The position numbers were made by a program, and so were the translations under genes. From VYFG01 sp965204165 (GTDB lineage: Bacteria > Pseudomonadota > Gammaproteobacteria > Arenicellales > Poriferihabitantaceae), in assembly GCA_965204165.1 (NCBI GenBank), contig OZ241969.1, positions 1,302,001 through 1,366,000 on the forward strand: a DNA stretch of 64,000 nucleotides, read 5' to 3'. Positions 26,309-34,603 of the stretch are shown one piece after another; within the stretch, counting starts at the first letter, position 1; each line of letters starts with the position of its first letter. The notes under the pieces were generated by a model, which saw nothing but the letters and a program-made list of their open reading frames with translations, ran no database searches and was not told the origin of the DNA.

Positions 26309-26362
26309 AGCCTGCCGCGGTTTTCCGCTCGGCGCCGGCGGCATGCCGGCGCGGCATCCGGG

Positions 26363-27070
26363 TCAGATACCCAGGTATGCCTTCTTCACATGTTCGTTGT
26401 CGGCGAGCAGGTCGGCCCGGTCTTCCAGGGCGATCAGCCCGGTTTCCAGCACATAGCCGCGATCCGCGAGCTGCAGGGCGAGGTCCGCGTTCTGTTCGAC
26501 CAGGATGATCGTCACGCCCTGGGCGTTGATCTCCCTGAGGATGGTGCCAATCTCCTGCACGATGATCGGTGCAAGCCCAAGGGAGGGTTCGTCCAGCAGC
26601 AGTACACGGGGGCGCGACATCAGGGCCCGGCCGATGGAGAGCATCTGCTGCTCGCCGCCGCTCAACGTCCGGCCGTGCTGGTGGCGGCGTTCCCCGAGGC
26701 GGGGGAACTTCTCGAAGATCCCGTGGAGGTCCTGTTCGATGCGGTCGCGGTCATCGTAGATGAACGCCCCCAGTCTCAGGTTCTCCTCGACACTCAAGTC
26801 CTTGAATATCCTTCTGCCCTCGGGCACGTGGGCGATGCCCATGCGCAGAATCCTGTCGGCCACGACGCCGTCGATGCGCTCGTCATTGAGCAGTATTTCG
26901 CCGCTGTCCGGATTCACCAGCCCGGAGATGGCCCGCAGGGTCGTGCTCTTGCCGGCGCCGTTCGAGCCGATCAGGGTGACGAAGGCCGCATCGGGAACCT
27001 CCAGGCTGATGCCCTTGAGGGCGGCGACGTTGTGGTAGTTGACCTGCAGGTTCCGGATGGAGAGCTTCAC
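26363..27070 (-). CDS. branched-chain amino acid-type ABC transporter ATPase (LivF-like)
   Basis: A 235-residue ATPase: Walker A GSNGAGKST (35-43), signature LSGGEQQM (near 137), Walker B LLLDEPSLGLAP and the H-loop region VTIILVEQNADLAL. It is one of two nucleotide-binding subunits of a HAAT-family importer and is the last gene of the leftward operon. It overlaps the LivG-like gene by four bases (ATGA). The family transports branched-chain amino acids, urea, amides and related small polar compounds. Given flanking tdm and tmm, methylated amines are a candidate substrate class. Confidence 0.92.
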   Translation of the reverse strand: MKLSIRNLQVNYHNVAALKGISLEVPDAAFVTLIGSNGAGKSTTLRAISGLVNPDSGEILLNDERIDGVVADRILRMGIAHVPEGRRIFKDLSVEENLRLGAFIYDDRDRIEQDLHGIFEKFPRLGERRHQHGRTLSGGEQQMLSIGRALMSRPRVLLLDEPSLGLAPIIVQEIGTILREINAQGVTIILVEQNADLALQLADRGYVLETGLIALEDRADLLADNEHVKKAYLGI

Positions 27071-27825
27071 TTGTGATCCCCCCCGAGGTAGGCCCTGATC
27101 ACCTCCGGATTGCTGCGCACCTCCTCCGGCGAGCCCTGCGCCAGCAGGGTGCCGAAATTGAGTACCGTGAGCCGCTCGCAGAGCCCCATGACCGCTTTCA
27201 TGTCGTGTTCCACCAGGACGACGGTGACACCGGATTCCCTCACCTTGCGGGTCAGTTCCATCATGTTGCCGGTCTCTTCGGGGTTCATCCCGGCGAACGG
27301 CTCGTCCATCAGCAGCAGTCTCGGCCGGGACACCAGGGCGATGGCCATTGCAAGGGCGCGCTGGGATCCCAGCGGCAGTTCCGAGGCCAGCTGTTCTGCG
27401 CGCGCGGTCAGGCCCATGAATTCCATGACTTCCCTGGCCGCCTGGCCGGCGTCCCGCTGTTTCACCCTGTCCAGGCCCAGGATCGCGGAAAAGATATCCG
27501 TGCGTGACCGGTTGTGGGTGCCGATGAGGATGTTCTCGTAGACCGTCATTTCCTGGAACAGCGTCGTTTCCTGGAACGTCCGCACAACCCCCTCGGCGGC
27601 GATCCGGGAAGGCTTGATGCCGGTGATCCGGTGCCCGTCAAACAGGATATCCCCGCTGGTGGGCGTATTGAAGCCGGCGATGATCTTGAACATCGTGCTC
27701 TTGCCGGCGCCGTTGGGACCGATCAGGCCGTGAATCTCCCCCTGATCGACGTGGAAGCTGACCCCGTTCAGGGCAACCAGGCCGCCGAACCGCATGATCA
27801 GGTTCTGGACTTCCAGGATGGCCAT
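27067..27825 (-). CDS. branched-chain amino acid-type ABC transporter ATPase (LivG-like)
   Basis: A 252-residue partner ATPase. Walker A is GPNGAGKST (36-44), Walker B LLLMDEPFAGMNPEE, and the switch His lies in VVLVEHDM. The ABC signature is unusual: ELPLGSQRALAMA where LSGGQ or LSYGQQR is expected. ATP hydrolysis at one composite site may thus be weak, giving an asymmetric ATPase dimer with the LivF-like subunit. It overlaps its neighbours by one and four bases, so translation is coupled. Confidence 0.92.
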   Translation of the reverse strand: MAILEVQNLIMRFGGLVALNGVSFHVDQGEIHGLIGPNGAGKSTMFKIIAGFNTPTSGDILFDGHRITGIKPSRIAAEGVVRTFQETTLFQEMTVYENILIGTHNRSRTDIFSAILGLDRVKQRDAGQAAREVMEFMGLTARAEQLASELPLGSQRALAMAIALVSRPRLLLMDEPFAGMNPEETGNMMELTRKVRESGVTVVLVEHDMKAVMGLCERLTVLNFGTLLAQGSPEEVRSNPEVIRAYLGGDHK

Positions 27826-28781
27826 CAGCCGCCGCCCCTGCTTCTGCCAAATCTTGCCCTGATCTTCTCCGGCAGGCTTTCAAATCCATTCGGCAGGAAC
27901 AGGATGCCGAAAACCAGGATCGCGCCGTACAACGCGGGACGGAGCACGTCCAACCCGCGGAACATCTCGTCCAGGACGGACAGCACCACCGCGCCGACAA
28001 TGGGTCCGTAGAATGTCCGGTAGCCGCCCACGATCACCCAGATCAGGATGAATACCATGAAGCCGATATCGAACTGCTTAGGTGTGACGGTGCCGATGTA
28101 GTGCACCTTCAGGGCGCCCGCCACGCCGACGAAAACGGACCCGGTGATGAATGCCAGGGAACGGTAGTTCCAGGTGTTGACGCCGACGGATTCCGCCAGC
28201 GGGGCTTTCCAGTGCACCGCGTGCAGGGTCAGCCCGATCCGGGATTTCTCGATGCGGTACAGCAGGAACAGGCAGATCGTGACGATGACCAGCACCATGT
28301 AGAAATACGGGATCGGCTCGAGAAAATCGATGTCCAGCAGCTCCGGCGGCGGGATGGCGCTGACCCCGCTGGTGCCCCCGAAGGGCTTGATGAAGTGAAT
28401 CCAGGACAGCCTGATGGCCTCGCCCGCCGCAAAGGAGCCGATCAGGAAGTAGAACTGGGTCATCCGGAACAGCGGAAAGCAGAGCAGGGCCGCCATGATC
28501 CCGGCCACGACACCCGCCAGCGGCATGCTGAGCCAGAAGGAGACATCGAAATGCTTGGACAGGATTGCGCTGGTATAGGCGCCGATGCCCATCATCACCG
28601 CGTGGATCAGGGACCATTCGCCGGTGAGCGTGACCAGCCGGTAACTGGCAACCACCAGGATGTTGATGACCAGGAACAGGAGAAAATCCTGGTGGTGGTA
28701 CTTGAGAAAGTGCGGCAGCACCACGAGGGCGGCGAGGACCGCCGCGATGATGGCGAAATGCCTGATTCCGGAAGCGTTCAT
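27825..28781 (-). CDS. branched-chain amino acid-type ABC transporter permease (LivM-like)
   Basis: A 318-residue inner-membrane permease with about eight to nine helices. The LivM/UrtC family pattern is clear: TLTGEWSLIHAVMMGIGAYT near residue 50, the loop MAALLCFPLFRMTQFYFLIGSFA, and the C-terminal motif VGGYRTFYGPIVGAVVL before the last helices. It pairs with the LivH-like subunit. Its start lies nine bases after the end of livH-like. Confidence 0.92.
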   Translation of the reverse strand: MNASGIRHFAIIAAVLAALVVLPHFLKYHHQDFLLFLVINILVVASYRLVTLTGEWSLIHAVMMGIGAYTSAILSKHFDVSFWLSMPLAGVVAGIMAALLCFPLFRMTQFYFLIGSFAAGEAIRLSWIHFIKPFGGTSGVSAIPPPELLDIDFLEPIPYFYMVLVIVTICLFLLYRIEKSRIGLTLHAVHWKAPLAESVGVNTWNYRSLAFITGSVFVGVAGALKVHYIGTVTPKQFDIGFMVFILIWVIVGGYRTFYGPIVGAVVLSVLDEMFRGLDVLRPALYGAILVFGILFLPNGFESLPEKIRARFGRSRGGG

Positions 28782-28790
28782 GTCACCCGA

Positions 28791-29660
28791 TCAGTCGCTC
28801 ACCCGGTGGCCCATGATGCCCGTCGGTCGAACGATCAGGATGATCACCATGATCATCAGGCCCGCGATGGTGGCCACCGTGCTGTTGAAGTAGGTGGTCA
28901 CGAACGTGTGGAAAATGGCATACAGGAACGCTGCGATCACCGCCCCTGAAAGGCTGCCGACACCGCCGACAATGGTGACGATGAAGGCGGTGATGATGAC
29001 ATTGTGGCCCATGTGGGGGTTGATGTTGGTCAGCGGCGCCATGAGCGCGCCGGCCAGGCCGGCCATGGCCGCCCCGACGCAGATGGCGATCATTGAAATC
29101 CGGTTGCTGTTGATCCCCTGCAGTGCGGCGGCTTCACGGTCCTGGGAGACCGCGCGCAGGGCCCATCCCAGCCTGGTGCGCGCCAGGAAGTACCAGAGTA
29201 TTCCCAGGGTCGCCAGGGCCACCCCGATGGCGAACAATCGCTGGTAGGGGATGCGCAGGAATTCGAACAGGACCAGTGTTCCCTCGTAGGGAGGCGGCAC
29301 CTGCTTGGACGGGCCTTCCCCGCCCACGAGAGTGGCAATGACCTGCAGTATGAACAGCACGCCGATCGAACAGATCAGCCCCCCGAAGGGATTGTCCCGC
29401 ATGGGCCGGAACATGAACTGTTCCATGATCATCCCGATCGCGGTCACCAGCATGATGGCAATCAGAACGGTGACCAGGAACGGCATGCCGTTCTGAGCAT
29501 GAAGCAGCCAGACGGTATAGGCGCCCGCCATCACCAGTTCGCCATGGGCGAAATTGACCACCCCCATGACCCCGAAGATCAGCACCAGGCCCACGGCCGC
29601 CAGGGCGTAGAACCCGCTCTGGATGAAGCCGTTGACGACAGACTGGATCAGTAATTCCAT
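28791..29660 (-). CDS. branched-chain amino acid-type ABC transporter permease (LivH-like)
   Basis: A 289-residue LivH/UrtB-type permease. LVLIFGVMGVVNFAHGELVM near the N-terminus, the EAA-like loop ALRAVSQDREAAALQGIN (near 170-187) and the terminal IVGGVGSLSGAVIAAFL are typical. It lies downstream of an internal terminator that separates it from the binding-protein gene, so its mRNA depends on read-through or a separate weak promoter. The first gene of the membrane-ATPase part of the operon. Confidence 0.92.
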   Translation of the reverse strand: MELLIQSVVNGFIQSGFYALAAVGLVLIFGVMGVVNFAHGELVMAGAYTVWLLHAQNGMPFLVTVLIAIMLVTAIGMIMEQFMFRPMRDNPFGGLICSIGVLFILQVIATLVGGEGPSKQVPPPYEGTLVLFEFLRIPYQRLFAIGVALATLGILWYFLARTRLGWALRAVSQDREAAALQGINSNRISMIAICVGAAMAGLAGALMAPLTNINPHMGHNVIITAFIVTIVGGVGSLSGAVIAAFLYAIFHTFVTTYFNSTVATIAGLMIMVIILIVRPTGIMGHRVSD

Positions 29661-29692
29661 GCTCGGGCCGCCTATCTCGCTACAGTAAAGTC

Positions 29693-29722
29693 AAAAAAAG
29701 GGGAGAACACCGGGTTCTCCCC
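29693..29722 (-). terminator. rho-independent terminator between the binding protein and permease genes
   Basis: Read on the minus strand, a 9-bp stem GGGGAGAAC/GTTCTCCCC with a five-base loop is followed by seven T. It lies 18 bases after the stop of the binding-protein gene. It should attenuate the transcript so that binding protein exceeds membrane subunits, an arrangement common in ABC importers. Confidence 0.9.
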
Positions 29723-29740
29723 TGTTTCCGTCATGGGGAA

Positions 29741-31024
29741 TCAGACGGTTCGCAGTCCCATTTCCTTCATGTGCTTCACCAGCACCTCCTTGTTGTCCGC
29801 GAGCCATCCGGCCACGTTGCCGTACTCCTGGATGCGGGCCTTGCCGTTTTCGATCACGACCACAGGCCAGCGGCCCACGAGGGCATTGTCAAGCCCCCAG
29901 AGCTGGCTGCCCCACCAGTCGCCGCCGCCGAACACGAATTCCTGCTTGTTGCCCTTCATGGAAGCCAGGACCTCCGTGGACTCCACGCTGCCCGCGGCCT
30001 TGGCGTTCTCGATCCAGTTCAGCAGAATGGCGGGGTATTCCCAGGCCACCGCGGACCAGTCGTTGGGGTGGTCCTTGCGGAAGGCGGCATCAAAGCCACC
30101 CGGATCCGGGAACGTGATGCCGGGTTCCGTGAGTTTCGGATCGTCGAAATCCGGGAACTGGTAGATGGTGCCGTTGACGAACTCCTCGCTGGTCTTGGCG
30201 ATGATTTCCTCGTAGTAGTCCAGGGTGCAGGAAATGATCTTACCCTTGTAGCCCTGGTGGTAGAGCTGTTCCATGATGGGCGTGACATAGAAGCTCGTCG
30301 CCATGCAGACCACGTCCGGGTTCTTCGCCAGCAGGGAACTGATGATGGGCGCGAAGTCCGTGACGTCGAAACCGTGCAGGTTGGTGTCCACCACATCGAT
30401 GCCGGCAACCTCGAAGGCCGCCTTGTAGAGGGCAGCGGACTGGAGGCCGTACTCGATGTCGTTGTTGGTCACGATGGCCGCGGTCTTGACCTCCGGGAAC
30501 TCCCTGGCCATCCAGACGACGCCGGTGAGGTTGTACAGGGGATGGGATTCGCAGGTGGCGACGAGGTACTCCGAGTCCGGCGTGATATCGCTCGGCAGCA
30601 ACGTGGTGGTGAGCACCTTCTTGCGCGTCCCCCAGGGCAGCACCGCTGCCACGGTGGAGCCTCCCAGCATCATCACCATCTTGGCGTCGTCCTCGAGCAC
30701 CAGCTTCTTGAATCCCTGGATGGCCTTCTCCGTGTCATAGGCATGGTCGTAGGAGGCCACGTTGATGTCGTAAGTCTCCCCGCCGATGGTGACGCCGCCG
30801 GCGGCATTGATGTTGTTGGCGATGATTTCACAACCGTAAAACCCCGGCAGCCCCCAGGGAGCGTAGTCGCCGGTCATGGGAATGTTCATGCCGACGGTGA
30901 GTGTCTTGTTGGCGGAAAACGCCACGGAGGGCAGCAGGCTCGCAGTGGTCACGGTGGCTGCACCGGCCGCAGCCTGCTTGAGAAACCTCCGTCGTTCGGA
31001 TCGTGGTATTCTGGAAACCGTCAT
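29741..31024 (-). CDS. Tat-exported substrate-binding protein of HAAT-type ABC transporter
   Basis: A 427-residue periplasmic binding protein of the Leu/Ile/Val/amide type (Peripla_BP_6). The N-terminus carries a twin-arginine signal (ERRRFLKQ, residues 10-17) with a cleavage site near AFSA. The mature part begins KTLTVGMNIPMTGDYAPWG, the usual first strand and ligand loop. Tat export means folding before transport. It is the first gene of the leftward operon and is followed by a terminator. The ligand is unknown; its place between tdm and tmm makes TMA, TMAO or another amine worth testing. It is unrelated in family to TmoX. Confidence 0.9.
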   Translation of the reverse strand: MTVSRIPRSERRRFLKQAAAGAATVTTASLLPSVAFSANKTLTVGMNIPMTGDYAPWGLPGFYGCEIIANNINAAGGVTIGGETYDINVASYDHAYDTEKAIQGFKKLVLEDDAKMVMMLGGSTVAAVLPWGTRKKVLTTTLLPSDITPDSEYLVATCESHPLYNLTGVVWMAREFPEVKTAAIVTNNDIEYGLQSAALYKAAFEVAGIDVVDTNLHGFDVTDFAPIISSLLAKNPDVVCMATSFYVTPIMEQLYHQGYKGKIISCTLDYYEEIIAKTSEEFVNGTIYQFPDFDDPKLTEPGITFPDPGGFDAAFRKDHPNDWSAVAWEYPAILLNWIENAKAAGSVESTEVLASMKGNKQEFVFGGGDWWGSQLWGLDNALVGRWPVVVIENGKARIQEYGNVAGWLADNKEVLVKHMKEMGLRTV

Positions 31025-31350
31025 TGGATTTACCTCATTGGTGTATCGGGTTATAGGCCATGGCCGGCGGCAAGCGCCGGCGTTTCTGTTCAGATTTATA
31101 CGAATAATATCTGCATTCCCGGAAAAATTCGAATTTTCCAGTCTCGCTCATGGTGTTACGCCCGGTGTGGGCGGGCAATAGAGCATAGGATATACCTAAA
31201 AAGTCGTATTCGCCGGTAGAGGGCCCGGATTGCCGCCCGGCGAGCCCCGGCGGGCGGCTTCGGAGTCGCCCGGATTCCCGGAAACCGGACTGCCGGATTC
31301 CGGCCTTGGGGTGCGGTCCACGGGGTGTTTCCCCGGGGTCCGTCCGGTTC
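31025..31350 (-). promoter_or_regulatory. promoter and leader region of the binding-protein operon
   Basis: Read leftwards, a TATAAA -10 box occupies 31095-31100, with only a poor -35. Transcription would start near 31088, giving a leader of about 64 nt. That leader contains a perfect 7-bp hairpin (GCCGGCG/CGCCGGC, 31063-31081) ending 38 bases before the ATG. A possible NarL-type site lies at 31193-31208. The remaining 31209-31350 is GC-rich and follows the PAS protein gene; I see no gene in it. Confidence 0.45.
31193..31208. promoter_or_regulatory. possible NarL-type 7-2-7 site upstream of the binding-protein gene
   Basis: TACCTAA-AA-AGTCGTA places two inverted heptamers two bases apart. 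Against the NarL heptamer consensus TACYYMT the left half fits 6 of 7 and the right half 5 of 7. It lies about 105 bp upstream of the predicted transcription start. Weak alone; it is listed because a better site exists beside tmm and a NarL homologue is encoded between them. Confidence 0.3.
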
Positions 31351-32691
31351 CTAACCGTCCACGGCGGATACCCGCCAGCCGTTGCCGCCGGTCTCGTGGA
31401 CCCGGCGCATGCATTCTTCGGTATATGCCATCAGTGCGTCCGTTTTCTCCCGGGATTCGCACCATACGGCGCCAATGCTCAGCGTGAGCAGTATCTGCAG
31501 CTCATCGATTTCCACGGGATCGAAAAACTGCTCCTGCAGGCCTTTTGCGAACCGCGCCATGAATTCCCGATCCGGCGCGGTGTCCAGAAGAAGCAATATC
31601 TGGCCGGTGACGTCGATGTGCAGGCTGTCAGCCGGCGTGCACAGGGAGAGCGTGCGGTTCACCAGCGCCTCGAGCATGCGCGCATGGACGCCGTCGGCGG
31701 CCTCCGTCAGATGGATGCCTAGGTTGTCGAAGTAGATGCACACCAGGCCGAATCCGGGTTGGGAAGCCCCGTTCCGAAGATCCCGTTCGAGACGCTGCAG
31801 GCGGTGTCGCACCCGGTCCGACAACATCGGCCTGGTCAGGCTGACGCCATCGTCCAGATACAGGTCCGCTGCCCGGAGCGGCCGGAATCGCTGGCGGTAC
31901 CGGGTGATGTCCGTGATGAATCCCTCCAGGCCCAGCAGGTCGTTGCTGGCGGAATAGATGCCCTTTCCCCGTTCCCAGACATGGCGGATATCGCCGCCTT
32001 CGGCCTCGATACGGTAGTCGAGGTCGTAGCCGCGCTGTTCATGAATCGCCATCTGCACCGCGTTCCACACCTTTTCCCGGTCATCGGGAACGATCAGGCT
32101 GCCGTAGGACAGGCGCCTGTTGTTGATGATCTCCCCCGGGCGGTAGCCGGTGAGTGCGACGCTGCCGCGGCTGACATACTCCATCGTCCAGTCGGGGTCA
32201 TTGCGGCAGCGGAACACCATACCCGGCAGATCGTCAAGAATGCCGCTCAGGGTCCGGTGCTGGGCCAGGAGCGACGCTTCCCGTCCCACCTGGTCGGTAA
32301 TGTCCGTCACCAGCCCGATGTAGCCGCCGCTGCCGTCGGCGAGCGCGGTTTCATGCAGGTTCAGCTGGATCCAGCCGGAACGGCCTTCGCGGCTGAGATA
32401 GCGCAGGGTATTGTTCACCGGGCCGAGGGGCAGCGGACCCGAGAAATGCTCCCGCAGAAGGCTGTGGTCCTCCGGGAGGATGAAGTCGAGAAGGTCCTGG
32501 CCGGCGCTTTCGGCCGCGTCGCAGCCGGTCAGGTCAAACCAGTTGTCGCTGACGAACAGGATCCTGCCCTCCTGGCTGCATTGCAGCACCACCGCCGGCA
32601 GCGAGTGCAGCAGCCGGCTCTCTTCGCTGGATTCCGGGCCCGCTGCGGACTCCTCGGTCTTCGAGAGATTCAAAGGAGCGATGCGCACCAT
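31351..32691 (-). CDS. PAS-PAS-degenerate GGDEF signalling protein
   Basis: 446 residues with two PAS domains (about 25-140 and 145-265) and a C-terminal domain that follows the GGDEF fold (CIYFDNLGIHLTEAADGVHARMLEA... ending LTLSIGAVW). The GG(D/E)EF motif itself is replaced (IDVTGQ), so diguanylate cyclase activity is not expected. No membrane helix, EAL or kinase domain is present. It is probably a sensory or ligand-binding partner of the adjacent kinase-regulator pair. I chose the ATG at 32691, which has an AGGAAA ribosome site and avoids the 50-base overlap that the upstream ATG at 32775 would create with the regulator gene. Confidence 0.75.
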   Translation of the reverse strand: MVRIAPLNLSKTEESAAGPESSEESRLLHSLPAVVLQCSQEGRILFVSDNWFDLTGCDAAESAGQDLLDFILPEDHSLLREHFSGPLPLGPVNNTLRYLSREGRSGWIQLNLHETALADGSGGYIGLVTDITDQVGREASLLAQHRTLSGILDDLPGMVFRCRNDPDWTMEYVSRGSVALTGYRPGEIINNRRLSYGSLIVPDDREKVWNAVQMAIHEQRGYDLDYRIEAEGGDIRHVWERGKGIYSASNDLLGLEGFITDITRYRQRFRPLRAADLYLDDGVSLTRPMLSDRVRHRLQRLERDLRNGASQPGFGLVCIYFDNLGIHLTEAADGVHARMLEALVNRTLSLCTPADSLHIDVTGQILLLLDTAPDREFMARFAKGLQEQFFDPVEIDELQILLTLSIGAVWCESREKTDALMAYTEECMRRVHETGGNGWRVSAVDG

Positions 32692-32725
32692 GGTCTTGTT
32701 TCCTGGTTCCGTCGGGTTGCCGGGG

Positions 32726-33367
32726 TCAGCGGCCTTCGGCAAAGCCGTTGTTGATGGCCCAGATGGCCGCCTCAAGGCGTGAGCGGACTTTCAGCTTGCG
32801 CAGGATGTTCTTGATGTGCACCTTGACTGTGCCGTCGGAAATGTTGAGACGACGGGCGATACGCTTGTTGTTCAGGCCCTCGGCCAGCAGCACCAGGGTT
32901 TCCGTTTCCCGTTCCGTGAGGTTCGCATCTTCCGGCAGCAGGGGGTGCTCCCCGCTCTTCAGAAGGTTCGCCAGCAGGTTGGCGACGTTGTCGTCCATCA
33001 CGATCTGCCCCTGGGACACCTGCGTGAGCTTTGCCAGCATGTCTTCCGGCTCCATGTCTTTCAGCAGGTATCCGTCCGCACCGAGCTGGATGGCCTTGGC
33101 AATGTCCTCGCCCTGGTCGGAAACCGTCAGCATGACGACCATGATGTCCCCCCGTTCCTGCTTGATCCGGCGCAGGACCTCGATGCCGGAAACCGGCTTC
33201 ATGTTGAGGTCAAGAAGGACCAGGTCCGGATCCAGCTGGCGGGTCTGCGCGATGCTGGAGGCGCCGTCGTCCGCTTCGCCGACCACCTCGAACCGCGCGT
33301 CCATCTCGAGCAGCTGGCGGGCGCCCTTGCGGAACAGGGGGTGGTCGTCAATGATCAGTACGCGCAT
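32726..33367 (-). CDS. NarL-like response regulator
   Basis: 213 residues closely following NarL: receiver with MRVLIIDDHPLFRKGARQLL (D7, D8), phospho-acceptor D53 in VLLDLNMKPVSG, Lys in GYLLKDMEPEDML, and a LuxR-type HTH with LTERETETLVLLAEGLNNKR and LNISDGTVKVHIKNILRKL. The start is one base after the kinase stop (TGA-C-ATG), so it is the kinase's partner. A frame extends 23 codons upstream inside the kinase gene but is not a likely start. Likely targets are the neighbouring tmm and transporter genes, as two NarL-like sites lie near them. Confidence 0.92.
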   Translation of the reverse strand: MRVLIIDDHPLFRKGARQLLEMDARFEVVGEADDGASSIAQTRQLDPDLVLLDLNMKPVSGIEVLRRIKQERGDIMVVMLTVSDQGEDIAKAIQLGADGYLLKDMEPEDMLAKLTQVSQGQIVMDDNVANLLANLLKSGEHPLLPEDANLTERETETLVLLAEGLNNKRIARRLNISDGTVKVHIKNILRKLKVRSRLEAAIWAINNGFAEGR

Positions 33368-33368
33368 G

Positions 33369-34484
33369 TCAGTGCACCATGGCACGGGGTGTGAACTTGA
33401 TCTCGATCTGGGTGCCGCCCTCATCCGGTGCGGCAATCCGCATTGCGCCGTCCAGCCGGCGGGCCCGCTCCTGCATGATCACGAGCCCGTGGTTGCGCAA
33501 TTTCCGGTGTCCGGCATGCATGCCGATACCGTTGTCCCGGATGTTGAGCCGATGGACATTGCCATGGTGGGTGAGGGAGATGCGCGCATGGTCTGCCTGG
33601 GAATGCCTGACGATGTTATACAGGGCTTCGCGAATGATCTGCAACACCTGCATTTCCTCCTCCACGCTGAGCACGTCGTCGCGCCACGCATTGTCGAGCT
33701 CGAAGCCGATGTTGCTGCGCGTGGTGAATTCATCCACGGAGTCGCGCACCGCGTGGCGGAAGGATTTGCCATGCATCGTCAGCCGGAACGTGGTCATCAG
33801 CTCCCGCAGTTGCCTGTAGGCGTCCCTGAGGGTTTCCCTGAGGTCCCCCAGGATATCCTCCGGGGGGGCGCCCACGGGATCGGGTTCCGACGAATTCTGC
33901 AGCGACTGGTCGAGTCTGCTCGCCTGGATCTTGAGGTAGGTCAGCGACTGGGCGAGGGAATCGTGCAGTTCCCTGGAGATCGCCGCCCGCTCCTCGTAGA
34001 GGTCATGGCGGCGCTGCTGCTGCGCCAGCTGTACGCTGATCATGATTCTTGCGATGAGCGGCACCATCCTGGTGAACCGCTCCAGCTCGGGGCCAGGAAT
34101 GGATTTCGCCGTGGGCCACGTGATCCTGAGCGCCGCCACCAGCAGGCGCTCATGGCGCAGGGGAAACAGGAGCGCCCGGGGAGATTCCGCGGCCGCCTCG
34201 TAACCGGTCGTCAGTCTCGCCAGCGCTTTCCAGTGACGGGTATCCAGGGGGCCGAGACGCTTGTCCGCGGCGCCGCCTGCCGCCACCAGCACGGGCTCCG
34301 CGCCGCTCACGCCAGACAGGTACATTTCACAGGTGTCGGCTCCAAGGATGGCCCTGCAGGTATCGCAGAGCCGTGTCAGGGGCGCGCGGATGGAGCCGCT
34401 GTGCACCAGTTCCAACAGGCAATCCTGGGTTGCCGACTCGAACCGCTCATCGACGTCGCGGGCAGCATGTTCCACGGAAGCCAT
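33369..34484 (-). CDS. soluble NarX-like sensor histidine kinase with N-terminal cysteine cluster
   Basis: 371 residues: a GAF-like sensor region (about 15-150), then HisKA_3 with phospho-acceptor H174 (ERAAISRELHDSLAQSL), the NarX/NarQ-type LRELMTTFRL, and an HATPase domain (EALYNIVRHSQA, DNGIGM, NHGLVIMQERA). NarX/NarQ have two membrane helices and a periplasmic nitrate sensor; neither is present. All four cysteines of the protein lie in the first 52 residues (C22, C40, C43, C52), recalling the cysteine-containing central module of NarX. A redox or iron-sulfur input is possible but unproven. It diverges from tmm and has the regulator gene immediately downstream. Confidence 0.9.
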   Translation of the reverse strand: MASVEHAARDVDERFESATQDCLLELVHSGSIRAPLTRLCDTCRAILGADTCEMYLSGVSGAEPVLVAAGGAADKRLGPLDTRHWKALARLTTGYEAAAESPRALLFPLRHERLLVAALRITWPTAKSIPGPELERFTRMVPLIARIMISVQLAQQQRRHDLYEERAAISRELHDSLAQSLTYLKIQASRLDQSLQNSSEPDPVGAPPEDILGDLRETLRDAYRQLRELMTTFRLTMHGKSFRHAVRDSVDEFTTRSNIGFELDNAWRDDVLSVEEEMQVLQIIREALYNIVRHSQADHARISLTHHGNVHRLNIRDNGIGMHAGHRKLRNHGLVIMQERARRLDGAMRIAAPDEGGTQIEIKFTPRAMVH

Positions 34485-34492
34485 ACGCTTTC

Positions 34493-34508
34493 TACCCCTT
34501 ACTAGGTA
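34493..34508. promoter_or_regulatory. NarL-type 7-2-7 inverted heptamer site between the kinase gene and tmm
   Basis: TACCCCT-TA-CTAGGTA matches the NarL consensus TACYYMT fully in the left half and 6 of 7 in the right half, with the 2-bp spacing that NarL prefers. It begins nine bases upstream of the kinase start and about 95 bp upstream of tmm. A TATATT element at 34545-34550 could be the tmm -10, which would centre the site near -55. Binding by the encoded NarL homologue is inference. Confidence 0.45.
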
Positions 34509-34603
34509 CCCTCATCTGGAGTTTTTCGGCCTTGTCAAAAAAGGTATATTCCGGTCATCAACGACCAATTATCCACAATATACAACATCACCTGGAGTAG
34601 ACA

